Assembly (NCBI GenBank): GCA_013397935.1
Contig: VZRN01005851.1
Span: 652,786 to 716,785 of the forward strand
Length of the DNA stretch: 64,000 nucleotides
Source of the DNA: Dasyornis broadbenti
Taxonomy: Eukaryota > Chordata > Aves > Passeriformes > Dasyornithidae
Direction of reading: 5' to 3'
The notes beneath the pieces were generated by a model, which was given only the letters and a program-made list of their open reading frames with translations, had not been told where the DNA came from and did not search any database. Both the position numbers and the translations under genes were made by a program. Below are positions 26,187 through 37,711 of the stretch, in pieces. Within the stretch, counting starts at the first letter, position 1. The number at the start of each line of letters is the position of its first letter.

Positions 26187-26311
26187 TGTTGTGGAACACA
26201 GCGAATGTGGGGGATCCCGAGGAACTAGGGACATATGAAATTCGCTTGTGCTCTTGGCAAGATCACAACAGTAGTGAAGTGTATGGATTCAGAAAGGAAA
26301 GGTGTTTATTA
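26187..26311 (-). mobile_element. Possible LTR 3' end (U5), minus strand
   Basis: On the minus strand an AATAAA hexamer (plus 26305-26310) is followed by about 100 bases ending in TTCCACAACA at 26187. That is the arrangement of an LTR poly(A) signal, U5 and a terminal CA. The wording CTTTCCTTTCTGAATCC and GTTCCTCGGGATCCCC resembles avian LTR U5 sequence, from memory only. The U3 end of the element could not be located in 26.4-26.8 kb and no primer-binding site follows the end, so extent and family are unresolved. A short inverted pair TGTTGTG/CACAACA (26187 and 26264-26270) lies inside. Confidence 0.38.
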
Positions 26312-29300
26312 TGGGCAGGAAAGAAATAATCTGACAACATTTAGGATTAGAAGCAGTCCCACTGTGAAAAAACTAGACTGTGTTTAAGATAAACTTCTGG
26401 AGCATTTTCATCCCCAAACGTTGTCAGGCAAGTCAGTGGAGCTAAGATGAACGAGGTGTTCGTGCAGTGAGCACTGTGCTCTTGTTGGTCCCATTGTTCT
26501 GAATACACATGCAGATAAATTTCCTGCAGTCTGAATAGGGTGCAGTAGTACCTTTTTTCTACCTTTTGATGGGCGTTTGGGTCTGTGCTTTTTTCTGGTT
26601 TTCACTTTTACTGAAGACTGGATCCCACAGCGCAGTGTTCCATGCCTCTAAAGGACTGGCACTTTGGTTGTCCAGAGGCAGAGATGTACCCTTACCAAAA
26701 GCTCCATCTTTGAAAGAGATGACTAGTTGAAAATAAAGTTATTTCTGTTCCGTTAAATCAGTTTAATATTTTTCCTCTGTCGCATCTATTATTTATTATT
26801 AACACAAGTGTTACAAAACAGCTATCTTTGAGGTCACCATTCTGCAGGGAGTTAAAGCAGGACCTTGCTAATTGTGTAGCAAGGAAAAGTGCCAGAAACT
26901 GACTGGAATGTTTAGGTTTCCATACTATAAATACTGAGTAATGATGATTTTAATCCTTTTCTAGTTAGTTGTTAATTCTAGGGAACTGAAAAAAATGACA
27001 GTCAAAACAGGTACAGCTGCCTTATCTGAAACTGTCTCCAATTACTTCTGAACTCTGCTGCTGCAGCTGTCTAAGTCTGTGTGATCCGTACGGATTTCAG
27101 TGATGGATGTAGATTTCTGGTTCAGACACAAGGAAGGCTGTTATTGCATTGCTTTCATACTCGGTGATGATAACTTCACCCCATGTTGCTTTTCCAATTA
27201 TTTTTCTGTGGTACTTGGGTTGCACAGTGAGTCTATTTTATGAAGTTCGGGAAAACAACCCACAACATTTTCAGAATTTATCTGTTTTGCTTTTTGACAG
27301 TCCACAGTAATCTTTTGGATAGCTATGATTACTGTCTGTGGTGTGTAGCAAGGTCTTGCTGAGTATAATTCACCAGGGCTTTTTTTCTTTTTACCTGAGT
27401 TTTGTAAGTATATAGGAGAAAAAAAAGGGAAATGAAGATCAATTATATGTATTAAAAAACAAAACAAAACAAAAACCCAAACCAGAGATTGTGTTATAAT
27501 GTCAATGTATTTTAAAATGGTCTACAGGTGGTATCTTGAATAAAGATACATAATTTTGAGAGACCTCCTATCTCGCTGGTACAGATGCATTCACCTTTTT
27601 CTGTGTATTTAAGGGAAAAAAATAGTACTACTTTTCCAGAAACAATGTTTCTAAATCAAATAAAATCAAACTTTCTGGAAGTAATATGTAATAATTCACT
27701 CTTACACAGACACAATCAGGCATTGAAATACATGCACTGGGTACAATAATTCAAAGTCACAGGATCTGTCTCCATTGAGTAAACTGATAAAGCTACACAT
27801 CTCTCTATTTCATAGACCATCCTCTTTACCTGATCTCAAACAAAGCAAGAGCAATTCACTTCATATTTGTATTATAAATACAAAGATAACTGATAGTTAT
27901 GTGCTTCTTTATATTTGAATTGAGAAGTATTGCAATATTTTAAAAAAATAGTCCATGTTTTTCCGTATTCAAAAGACATGCAGAATGATTTTGTAGACAG
28001 TATCTTCATTCTGTTGAATTGACAGTTTCTCAATTACAGTTTTTTGGAAAAAAAAAGAAGAAACCCAACCAAAAACCAAACTAGCCTTAATCCCAGATAA
28101 AGTTTTCACATGGTTTCATAACTTATTAAAAGAGATATTTAAATGCAATTTATACATTTAAAAACTGAAGGAATAAACATCCACAGTTCTTAGTAGCTAT
28201 ATACACCATAGGCGTATGTGGTACATGTCTTTACATCGTCCCATTCCTAATTAATTGCTCCATAAATATAATCCCTTGTTTGATCATTTTTTGTTGTAAG
28301 AATGTTAGTGCTAAGGTTCCATTTAGAAAAATGTCCTGTCCCTGACTGCAGCTAATCATAGATATTAAAATGGAAAATGCAGCAAAATCTCTAATAGACT
28401 TATATGGCATGAAAAATCCAAAGGTAAAAATACCAAATAGAAGCCTTAACTTTGTAAGTTATTGACTTAAGCCCTTAGGCTTAAAGGATTTTTAGAGGGT
28501 TATGAGGATTTAGAGATCTCTGTGATTATGTCTTCATTTTATCTAATGTGGCTTTAATTTATAGTTTGGGAGTTTAATTATTAATTAAATTTAATCTTGG
28601 GAGTTAACACAAATGTATCTTTAATTCCATTTTGTTGTTTTTTTTACATTCCTTCCAATGTAACAATACTCCTTCAGTGCTGGAACACCTGTTATTTACT
28701 GATATAATTTAATACTGATTCTGTTATACATAGCTATAGCCATGGATCCCTAATTGATACCTTATTGCACTAAAAAGCCTGACAAATTTAATAAACTATT
28801 TTCCTTTCCATATAGTAGGTCTGTGCATGAGTGGTCTGAGTAGTTTTGTTTACATTTTTTTCCAGCAAGAAGCTGTGTCATTTTTCTTCTTTTACTTTCC
28901 TTTCTCTTTTTAAGGCTATTGTAATTTACAAGTGACCAGTGCTAAAGATATGGTGGATTTATCCTAGCAGAAAGGCAATCTACACAAGTGAGAAAAAATA
29001 ATTAGAGTGTGTGTACAATCCCATCACATAGGATAGGCCTTAGAACAATATTGGTTAAAACTGGTCCATTACCTTCTCTGAGAAAGAACGGATAAAAACA
29101 CCCTTGTGTCTCATTGTCTCTGCTTATGGTCGTGCTTGCTTTAATATTTCATTAGTTGCTTTGTTTTGGTAGTGTGTTGTTTTTAACTGTAAGGCATATC
29201 AATTGTTCAACCCCCTCAACACCTTGTGGGAAAGGAGGGCACAAACGCAGTTGTTTGCTGTTATCATGCACTCAAACACTGTTATCATGCACTCATGCTG

Positions 29301-31510
29301 TTATCATGCACTCAAACAAAGCAAGTTGTGGCATAGAAATTACACAGCAGAAATAAATATGTAAGGAGTACAAGACATTTATTGTCTGTGCTTTGGCTAC
29401 CTTGTTATTCCTTTAGGCATTTTGTTACTAAATCTAGCTGCCCTCAAGTTTTATAACCCAATTAATTTGGTAACCAGCTTAAAGTTATATGAACAGACAT
29501 GCTGCATGTCACAGAGCATGAATGTTTTCAGTGGCCTTTGCATAACTCCTCCTTAAGCAAATCAGATTGTCCTGCTGGAATCTGAGACATATCTGTTGTT
29601 TCTGGAGTTTCATCTACAATATGTACTCCACAAGTTTGTTGTCATAGTTCCCGTACAGGCATTACAGGAGGAACTTTGCATCTTGGTTGGAACTTCTCAG
29701 CTGTCAGGGGCAGCCCTCTGTTGTTACTGCTACTTTTTTTCACTTTATGCTTAACAAATAACTTCTTTGTGTGTAGTTGATTTCTATTCTGCTCTGTTCT
29801 GTTCTGGGAAAAATAGGCTATAATATCTGTTGTTCCATGCTGTCCAATATTCATTCATTTCAAGGACATACTGAAAAAGCTTCACCCCAAACCCATTTCT
29901 AGCAATGACCAGAGTTCTTCAAGTGACCTTGCCCTACGATTTTTGCTGATAGTGGCAGCTGCTGCCTGTGTCTACCATCTGCCCTTTCCTGTAATCACCT
30001 GCTTATAATCTACTCAAGCATCATTTCTTCTTCAAAACAAGAACTGGTACTAGACAGTACTTATTGGAACCATCTAGGTCATTCCAGGCAGGAAACCAGG
30101 GCTGAGGAAAAGATAGAGCATCCATGTTTAGGATGGCCAGGGCAGTGCAGTTTAGGCATAGAAATAGGCTTAGACAGCAGTTGTCCTTAATGTTAGAGAA
30201 GAGGCAGGTTCCCATGGTTTCCTGCCAGACCAGTAAGAGGCTTGGTGATGGCAGGAGGATGCATTTTATCAAAATGTCACTGTTTCTTTTCTCTACTTGA
30301 ACAGCTTGGTGAAGGTTTTGGGTTTTTTATTTTTTGTTTGTTTGTTCGTTTGTTTACTTATGCTTGGGTTTTTCTTGTTTCTTTTATCCTGAATCCTTTG
30401 TGTTTTCTTGACTTTATCTGCCTGTAGAAAATGAAGATTGTTCACTTTATTGATAGGGCCTGAGTGAGGCTACAGAATCTCCATAAAATGTGGCAAAACA
30501 TTATCTAATTACAAATCAATATGACCTCAGTAACTAATGAAATTTTATGGAACAAAATTGTACTAAAACCTCATTATCCTTGGACCTGACGTAAGTAATT
30601 GAATATCCCAATTTGTTTTTGTGAGGGTCATACACTGCAGGTAGCAGAAACTGTCAGTCTGCTCTGGAAAGAAATACTTGTAATCTGAAATGTGCATAAT
30701 GGTTTAACTAGACTTACATCATCTGCACTTACATTTCTAATTCTGTGAACTGAAAAAGAATTAGGCTGCTCTTTTTAAATACAGGATTAAAAAAAAAAAA
30801 TCCTAAAAGGATACAGGCTTTTAATGAAGCTTTCTTAAAGTTATTTCTCAACCTGTTTACTTTTATTTGTTATGACCTGGCTTCAAACAATTTTTGTTCT
30901 GCCTTGTCAAGTTTCTTGTCTGCCTTTGTAAACATCTTAAAATTATAAGATATTTTAGTCTTTCTTTAGAGTGGACCCACATATGGCACGTCACTCAGGA
31001 CTACATGCATACTGTCAAAGGGAATTACACATTTATTGGTAAGGGAAATCTAGCTGTCTAGGAGATACAGAAAATGCCTGTTAGTTTCCATTTTCTCAAC
31101 AAGCAAGTTTTATAAAAGAACTGATCCCACTTGAGGTAATTCAAGAAGTTTAAAAAAGTTTGCAGACTGGCTCAAGAAAAGTTGTAGTCTTCGGGTTTTA
31201 ATAACTGCATTTGCTTCTTAGACCTCAGATTCTTAATCCCTCAGATTTTTAATCCAGGGAAGTGTTCCTGGCCACTCAGGGTTTTGTTTCAGCTGTTTTC
31301 CTATGTGCCTGGCATTGCTCACATCCCTACCCCAAAGAGGATTGCATTACTCTCTTATATTAATTCTCTTTCACATTCTCTACTGTCCGTGATCGTAATG
31401 CAAGATAAAAATAGGCTGTAAAATCCATGCCAAAACTGAAAATGCCTCAAGATTAATGTCTTGGCAGAAGGATCTATCTTTTAGTTGGTCCATAGAAACA
31501 ATGAGAAAAA
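26312..31510. other. Unique DNA, no gene seen
   Basis: AT-rich with several A- or T-rich simple tracts, such as AAAAC units near 27458-27475 and TTTG units near 30335-30355. A minus frame at 26408-26605 is rich in basic residues at its start but has no recognised homologue and may lie in the U3 part of the LTR candidate on its left. The minisatellite at 29.3 kb is listed separately. Confidence 0.5.
29258..29318 (+). repeat. Three-copy 19-21-bp minisatellite
   Basis: The unit CTGTTATCATGCACTCAAAC occurs at 29258-29278, with a 19-base variant ending ATG at 29279-29297, and again at 29298-29318. Copies 1 and 3 are identical over the unit. This is a young tandem duplication. Confidence 0.92.
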
Positions 31511-32602
31511 TAGGACAAGGAAGGCAAGAGGCCAGCACGACTGAGTAGGGGTCAGACTAACGGGAAAGAAACAAATGCATAGTCAGTGTAAACTAGGACA
31601 GGTAGGTTGGGAAGAGGTTGGAGATGCAGTTCAGATGTGTAGGGATAAGGTGAGGAAAGCCAAGGCAAAGCTGGAACTGGACCCAGCAAGGGATGCAAAA
31701 ATTAACAAGGGCTCCTACAGCTATGTTAACCAGAAAAGGAAGGTTGAAAAAGATGTACCCCCCAATAAACAATGGTGGAAAACTGGTAACAATGAATGAG
31801 AAGTCTGAGGTACCCAACAACTTTTTTGCCTCAGTCTTCAATGGCAACCTCTCTTTCCAGAGTTCTTGAGTGGATGGGACAGCAGGATGGGGACCTGGGG
31901 AGAAAAGTCCCTTTCACTCTAAGTAAAGATCAGGTTCATAACTGCCTGAGGAGCCTGAATATACATAAGTCTAAGGGACCCAATGAGATGCATCCCAGAA
32001 CCCTACTGAAGTTGGCTGATGTATTTGCCCAGCCACTCTCCATGATATTTGAGAAGTCATGACAATCAGGTGAAGTCCCAGGTGACTGGAAAAAGGGTGA
32101 CATTTTACCCATCTTTAAGAAGGGTAGAAAGGAGGATCCTGGGAACTACTGACCTGAATTGCTGCATCTAGCTCTGGGGTCCCCAACACAGGAAGGACTT
32201 GGACCTGTTGGAGCAAGTCCAGAAGAGGCCACCAATATGATCAGAGGGATGGAGCACCTCTCCTGTGAAGACAGACTGAGGGAGTTGAGATTGTTCAGCT
32301 TGGAAAAGAGAATACTTTGAGGTGACCTAGTTGTGGCCTTCCAGCACATGAAGGAAGGTTACAAGAAGGATGGAGAGAGACTGTTTATAAGGACATGTGA
32401 CAGGATGAAGGGGAATGAAGCACTGGAAAAGGTTGTCCAGAGAAGTTGTGGAACACTTCCCATCTGTGGAAGTGTTCAAGGCCAGATGAGGTTCTGAGCA
32501 ATGCGATGTAGTGGGAGACGTCCTTTCCCATTTTGGGGAGGTTGGAACTCCTTATCTTTAAGGTCTCTTCCATCTCAAGCCATTCTATGGTTCTGTGATT
32601 CT
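31511..32602 (+). mobile_element. CR1 LINE with internal deletion
   Basis: The left part (31511 to about 32150) encodes the ORF2 linker and the start of the reverse transcriptase. A frame at 31575-31799 has CRDKVRKAKAKLELDPARD and a YVNQKRKVEKDVPP segment. A second frame at 31796-32062 has LRSLNIHKSKGPNEMHPRT and LADVFAQPLSMIFEKS, then a TGA stop. A GDWKKG...IFKKGRKEDPGNY segment follows. At about 32150-32160 the sequence jumps to the C-terminal LWGP/RKDLDLLEQVQ region, so the polymerase palm with the catalytic aspartates is missing. The 3' UTR ends in ATTCTATGGTTCTGTG octamers. It is a dead copy with stops and frameshifts. Confidence 0.95.
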
Positions 32603-34611
32603 TGCATCTACCTCACTTTTGTCTCATTTTCCCTACGTGCCTGAATTTTTTTAGACAATTGGTACTGTCCAAATTTCTTTTTCATTTTAAAATACTTTAC
32701 CACTTGCATGTCACAATTTTCAGCTCTCCTTTTCATGATTTTTCTTTTTCACTTACCATATTATGTCAAAAGGTTGTTCTTGATAAGTGCTGAACAAACA
32801 CTGAAGGAAAGATTATACTGTGGCTGTCGTTTGCAAGCAATGTGGTAAATCCTGTTTATAGTGTCTATGTTTGTGTTCCAAGCCATCAATTAGTATAAAA
32901 ATTGCCAAAACTCATTTTTGCTTTAGAAATATTAATCCTATTTCTGGGACTTTGCCTCTGTCTCTGGCTTTATATAAAGGTGACACAGAGCTAGTAAAAT
33001 TCCTGCTGCTCCTTACCTCTAAGTAATGGTGAACCTCTCAGAATACAGGACCATGAAGACGTATCTTGAAGGCACTCATTTCTCATCGCTAAATGAGAAA
33101 TACTTTTCAGTTCCTCAGTTCAATTTTCTCTTAGCTTCATTTTCAGCTTTTACAGGCTTTCTTTAATGCACTTGTGCTGCCAGTTCCATAGCTGTTTAAT
33201 ATTTCAATTTATATCAGTATGAAAAAGTGGAATTTATCCCTTCATTATTCAGCGCTGGTAGATGTGATTATGTGCTTTGTTTCCATAAGGAGGGAAAAAT
33301 ACTGTGCTGAAACTGTCCTTTTGGTGGTGACAGAAATGTACAAGTCTTACTGCATCAGTGTAAGATGAGTCTGTACACACTTTTTGTGTATACATAATCA
33401 TTTAAAATGTGCATATGAGTTCATGAAATTTTGTGTGTGTGCAAACTGTATTATTTCACAGTTCAGTTTGTTTCCATTTCAAATAAATAATATTTTCTTT
33501 GCTGATAACACTGTCATATGCTACGTATCGTTCCATTCTGATGATGGATTCTAAGGCTAAAATGCTCTGTGATTTCTGAGCTGAAAATAGTAAACATTGG
33601 TGTGCTGTCCCAAGATTGTCCACCCAATGGAAGTTTTTCTGATATCAAACTTTTGCTTCATCACCTTTTATTGTCCGTATTTTTCAGAACTGTGTTCCAA
33701 AGTATAACTTCAGGAATATTTCTCTGTCCAAGGGTTCCCATTTACCCTCGCAGGGATTGTGCACATTCAGTTTTCTTAGGGCAGTGATGGATTTTCAGTG
33801 TTCAGATTTTATGTAATAAATGAGTGTTGTTGAATGTACACCTCTGTTGTTAATAGATGTAATAGTAAATTAAAGATTTTATCTGTCTTTTAGATTATAT
33901 TAGGTGGAACAAATTAATTGATTCCTTAAGTATATGTTTATAGAAGAGAATGATTTACAAAAATATTTTTAGAGTAGGTATTATATATAGAAATCCTGGT
34001 CCAGCTCTTAATAGGAGGGTGTTTTTTTAATTGAATTTCAAGGGTGAAATATGCCTTGCTAAATATTTTTGCAGTTTCTGAAACAAGTATTTTCTCAGTT
34101 TTATAGTTTCTGGCAACCAGCATGATAAATTATGGATGAAGAGAAAATGTGTTTTTATCCATTTGGTTAAACGGAAGTTCTGCTTGGTTGGTTTACTGAA
34201 GGCATCCGTTGTGATAGTAGACCAAATTCCATGATGTAGACAGTGTATGTAAAGTCTGTCTTGTAAGTTATGTGTTATGGGGAGAAAAAGGAAGAGAGAC
34301 AAGAAATGAAAATATTAAGTGCACATGCTGGGATCCCATGCACAGTCTGACAGGCATTGTATCATGGTAAAATATAAGCAAACCTTTTATATTAGTGGTT
34401 TTTTCCTTATTGTTTTGAAGTTCCTAATATACGTGCAATGTTATCTTTGTATCATTGAACCAGTTTTCTTAGTCAGTTTAAGAGTGCTTTTGCATCATAA
34501 TTCTTCCTGTCTGGAAAACATTTTCAGAACATTTGCTAGTGTACAAACAACAGCCATAGAAATCTATGTATTTAACAGAAGTTTCATTTTAATGAATTTA
34601 TTCTGTTTCTG
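32603..34611. other. Unique DNA, no gene seen
   Basis: No element or exon was recognised. A hairpin with a 9-bp stem (ATTTCTCAT at 33078-33086, ATGAGAAAT at 33093-33101, 6-base loop) is present. The open frames at 33569-33787 and 34027-34302 lack domains. Confidence 0.55.
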
Positions 34612-34696
34612 GTTTTTTGGTGGGGTTTTTTTTTTTTTGTTGTTTGTTTGTTTTTTGGTGTATTTTTTGTTTGTTTGTTTGTTTTTTCTTTTTAAT
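34612..34696 (+). repeat. T-rich tract with (TTTG)n units
   Basis: Long T runs alternate with TTTG tetranucleotides (near 34638-34652 and 34668-34682) directly beside the LTR fragment to the right. The large hydrophobic frame at 34319-34807 owes its length to this tract and is not a gene. Confidence 0.9.
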
Positions 34697-34704
34697 AAGA
34701 TCAG

Positions 34705-34900
34705 ACTGTATCTTGGTGCACCTGCAGCCTCCTCACTGGTGGAGCAATGGAAGAAGCAGAAAAGACCTGGAGGCCACACAAGGGTTTCTCAGCAGTCTCT
34801 GCATTAGCAACATGGTTTTCAGCACAAATCCAAAACATAGTCCCATAGCAGTTCTTGTGTAGAAAATTAACTTTAGCTGAGCCTAAACCATTATAGATTG
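34705..34900 (-). mobile_element. ERVL-type LTR fragment, minus strand
   Basis: On the minus strand the order is GGCTCAGCTAAAGTTAATT, then TGTTTTGGATTTGTGCTG, GAGACTGCTGAG, TTCTGCTTC and GAGGCTGCAGGTGCACCAAG. The same order of landmarks appears in the plus-strand copy at 37712-38134 (GGTCTGGCTGAGG, GGCTACTGCTGAG, GAGGCTGAGGGTGAACAAG). The family is widespread in neoavian genomes as solo LTRs, by recollection. Only the U3 part is present; poly(A) signal and U5 are missing, cut at the T-rich tract. Confidence 0.72.
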
Positions 34901-35589
34901 GAAGTCCCAAGACCTGCAACACTCTGGATAAGCTAAGTCTGTGATCAGAATGTGATCCAGGATCTGTGAAAAATAAGATTTCACTGAAACACCTTCATTT
35001 TTGCTGGCTTTAGTGAAAATTTTGGGCATGCTACACTTGCTGGTCTGAAACTGGAATGGATGTCAGATGTGAAACAAAACCAGCTATTCAATCTATAAAG
35101 GATTGATTTATATTATGTGATTTGTACTTAAGGGAAGAAAGTCTCCTGTTACTTAAGGGTCCATAGACCAGTGTGAAGTAGGGTCTCTGGGAAATAAAAA
35201 TTAATAAAAATTATATAATAAAATTAAAAATTAATATTAGCAATTTCCCCATTAAATATAGACTTTTAAATAACACCATATCCATATGACATATTTAGTG
35301 ATGCTTTTTTCAGACATCTTAAGAACTGCAAGGATCACCATTGGGTATTTATTTTACTTCAGCCTGACAGTTAATAGCATTTTTAGCCAATAATTCCTGT
35401 GTCAAATAAGTAATGGCTGATCAGTAAGGAGTGCTGCTTTTGGAAGGACACCAAACCTTGGCTCCAAGACTTAAAATGAAGACTGTATTGCATTCTTGAT
35501 AAGATGATAGTTTCAGAGTTCAGCATATATAGCCTCATTTTTTATTTGAATCTGTTTGGCTTCAGTGTACAGACACTGGATGTTAAAAC

Positions 35590-35930
35590 TCTTGTTTATC
35601 AGATAATGATTATTTTACATTAAGGAAGTGAATTAATCTCAATTACATAGTTACTGGATGCACCTTATCTGCCTTCAGTTGGCTCTGTATTGCATTAAGA
35701 AAGGGAAATAAAAATTGCTATCCACACATCACAGTTCTATAGTTTGCATGTTGTGACCTTAAAATGTGCAGTCACATTGTGTGGGTGCTGTTTAGAACAG
35801 CTGTTTGTGACCAATTCAATTTCTTTAAGTGAGATAGATTACAGAAACAGCTGGCTATCATATTATTAGAGATTAAGTCTTAAAGACACTGCAATTAAAA
35901 TAATTATGTTATTGTTTCTTTCTGGCTGCA
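35590..35930. promoter_or_regulatory. Candidate conserved noncoding element
   Basis: Repeat-free sequence with GTGAATTAATCTCAATTACA near 35627, TTGCATTAAG, a CACATCACAG word and GATTACAGAAACAGCTGG near 35850. The last holds an E-box CAGCTG. The mixture of AATTA words, E-boxes and CACA motifs is enhancer-like. There is no comparative evidence and it could be neutral. Confidence 0.15.
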
Positions 35931-36599
35931 GAAATGCTTCTGGGGCTATAGAGATTAGTCTTATTCACAATGACTCTATATTTAGAAATGACTGACTTTT
36001 GTAAATGGTAAAAGAAAAAAGTGTGACTCCAGTATAGCTTTTATAATAGAGTCATTACTTGAAATAATTTTTTCTTCTTTGTTTCCTATTCCACTAAGAA
36101 AGCTTGCCACCCTTGGAGCACGTTTAAAAGTCTATGCTCTGGGCAGGTGTAGATCCATTGAGAACTGCAGTTCAGGAAGCTTTGACTCTTCTCTGCTTCC
36201 ATTAAAATGAATGAAATGCTGTACAGAATTTGGATTATATCATGAGATTGTCTGTGCTATCTTCACAATCACGTTGGTTTTAATAGATGTAAGACCCCAG
36301 GTACTGTCACTAACGGTCATGAGGAAACTTAAAGCTTACATAAGCACTCAGCCACCATCCTCTTCTGTGCTACTCATGGGGATTGAGTCATCCCCCCAAA
36401 ATAACCCTGAAGAAATCATGTCTCTTGCATCCTCAGTGTTCTTTGGGACAGCTGTGTTGTTTGATTTCTGAATTTAACTGAAAAAATTAGACACACATCT
36501 CTCAGTATGGATAGAGGCGGTTTTCTTCACAGGGCCAGGCAATTTTCATTTCCCTTAGGAGCTTTGTCTTCAGCGCTGTGTCTTGTTTTATTTTTGGTA

Positions 36600-36900
36600 C
36601 AGCCCAAGACAGTCTGTAGTGTGCTTTGGAGGGAGAAGGTGCAGGGAGAGTGTTTTCATTCTGGTTCCAGATAGTGAATAAATTATTTGATTGCTCCCTG
36701 GAGAGCAAAGCAGCATGGCCTGCCAGTGAGCTTCTAGTCGCCTGCAGGACCTTGGGAGTGAGACCAGATGGGCTGGGAACCTGCCCAAGCCCTGGCTCCC
36801 GTGCGCTGGCTGCTCCCGCCAGCCTGCCTGCTGCGCCTTGAGCTCCCGTCAGAGGCGCGTGAGGATGGTGCTCCAAGGCTGGCCCCTAAGGCATGCCAGC
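36600..36900. other. GC-rich patch with small CpG cluster
   Basis: GC-rich block in which CpG dinucleotides cluster at about 36796-36862 (GTGCGCTGG, CCCGCC, GAGGCGCGTG). Open frames on both strands (plus 36626-36841, minus 36502-36876) follow from base composition. No protein family was recognised. It may be an alternative promoter, an orphan CpG island or a chance island. Confidence 0.35.
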
Positions 36901-37711
36901 GTTTGAGCCCATTTCTAACAGGCTAACTAGGCCCTTGGGTCTTCTGGCCATGCTTCGCGCTTTCTGGAACAGTAAGGGAGAGATAAATCATTCATAGAAG
37001 TGAAAGCTGTTGCTTCCCTGGACTGATAGGAGAGGCTGGTTCTAAAGCCCTTGTCAGCTGCAAGTGATGCTGAAAAGCGCTACAACGTCAGGATTTCCTG
37101 TTATTCTGAATTCTGATGTAGGGGTCTTATTAGGTAGTCTGGAGGGAAAGAAGAAAATAACAAGGACAAAAAAATTAGTCTTGCCAGTAAAAGAGATGGC
37201 AAAGGCTTTATGAATAACCATCATGATTTTTCAGATGCAAAATGTCAGCCTTCGTTGTGTCTGTGTTCCTAGGCACACTTTAGCTTGACTGCTTAGATAA
37301 GAGTGTTTGTTTGTAGCATTTTCTGTGGCAGAAATATAGGATCAATATTTAGCTATTGCAACTGTAATTCCTCATCTGATGAAAGTAAAATGGCAGGGAA
37401 TGAAAGATAGTTTACTAACTGGAACTATTTTCCCTTTCCACACTAAAAGTCAGTCTTCTACCAAGGCCTCTCTCACAGGGCTCCCTCATATGACCTCTGG
37501 TTGCACCTGAGTTATCAAAACTGCTTTTGTTAAGTTGGTGATGTTGTGTAGAACAATGAATGTGCAGAGGGAGTGAGAAGCGATACCGTTCCCAGAACAG
37601 AGACATGAGCACTGATGGTGGGCTGGAGATGTGTATCCACATAGTCTGGCTACTCCTGTCTGGCTGCCCAGGTTATTTCCTTTTCACAGCAAACAGACTT
37701 CAGAAGATGGT

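Larger units (their letters stand above)
34906..37711. other. Unique DNA, no gene seen
   Basis: AT-rich to about 36.5 kb, with an A/T-rich tract at 35190-35240, then a GC-rich patch, listed separately. No exon was supported. The minus frame at 36502-36876 (124 codons) lies in the GC-rich patch and has no recognised domain. Confidence 0.5.

Noticed and set aside
26187..26270. 84-bp segment with TGTTGTG/CACAACA inverted ends, considered as a tiny DNA transposon
   Set aside because: There is no target-site duplication. The left end fits better as the CA end of an LTR, with AATAAA placed beyond the right end.
34319..34807. 162-codon plus frame with a strongly hydrophobic, Phe-rich region
   Set aside because: Its length comes from the T-rich/(TTTG)n tract and it runs into an antisense LTR fragment. 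It shows no domain.
36502..36876. 124-codon minus frame in a GC-rich patch
   Set aside because: Open frames on both strands of the same patch show this is a base-composition effect. No family was recognised.
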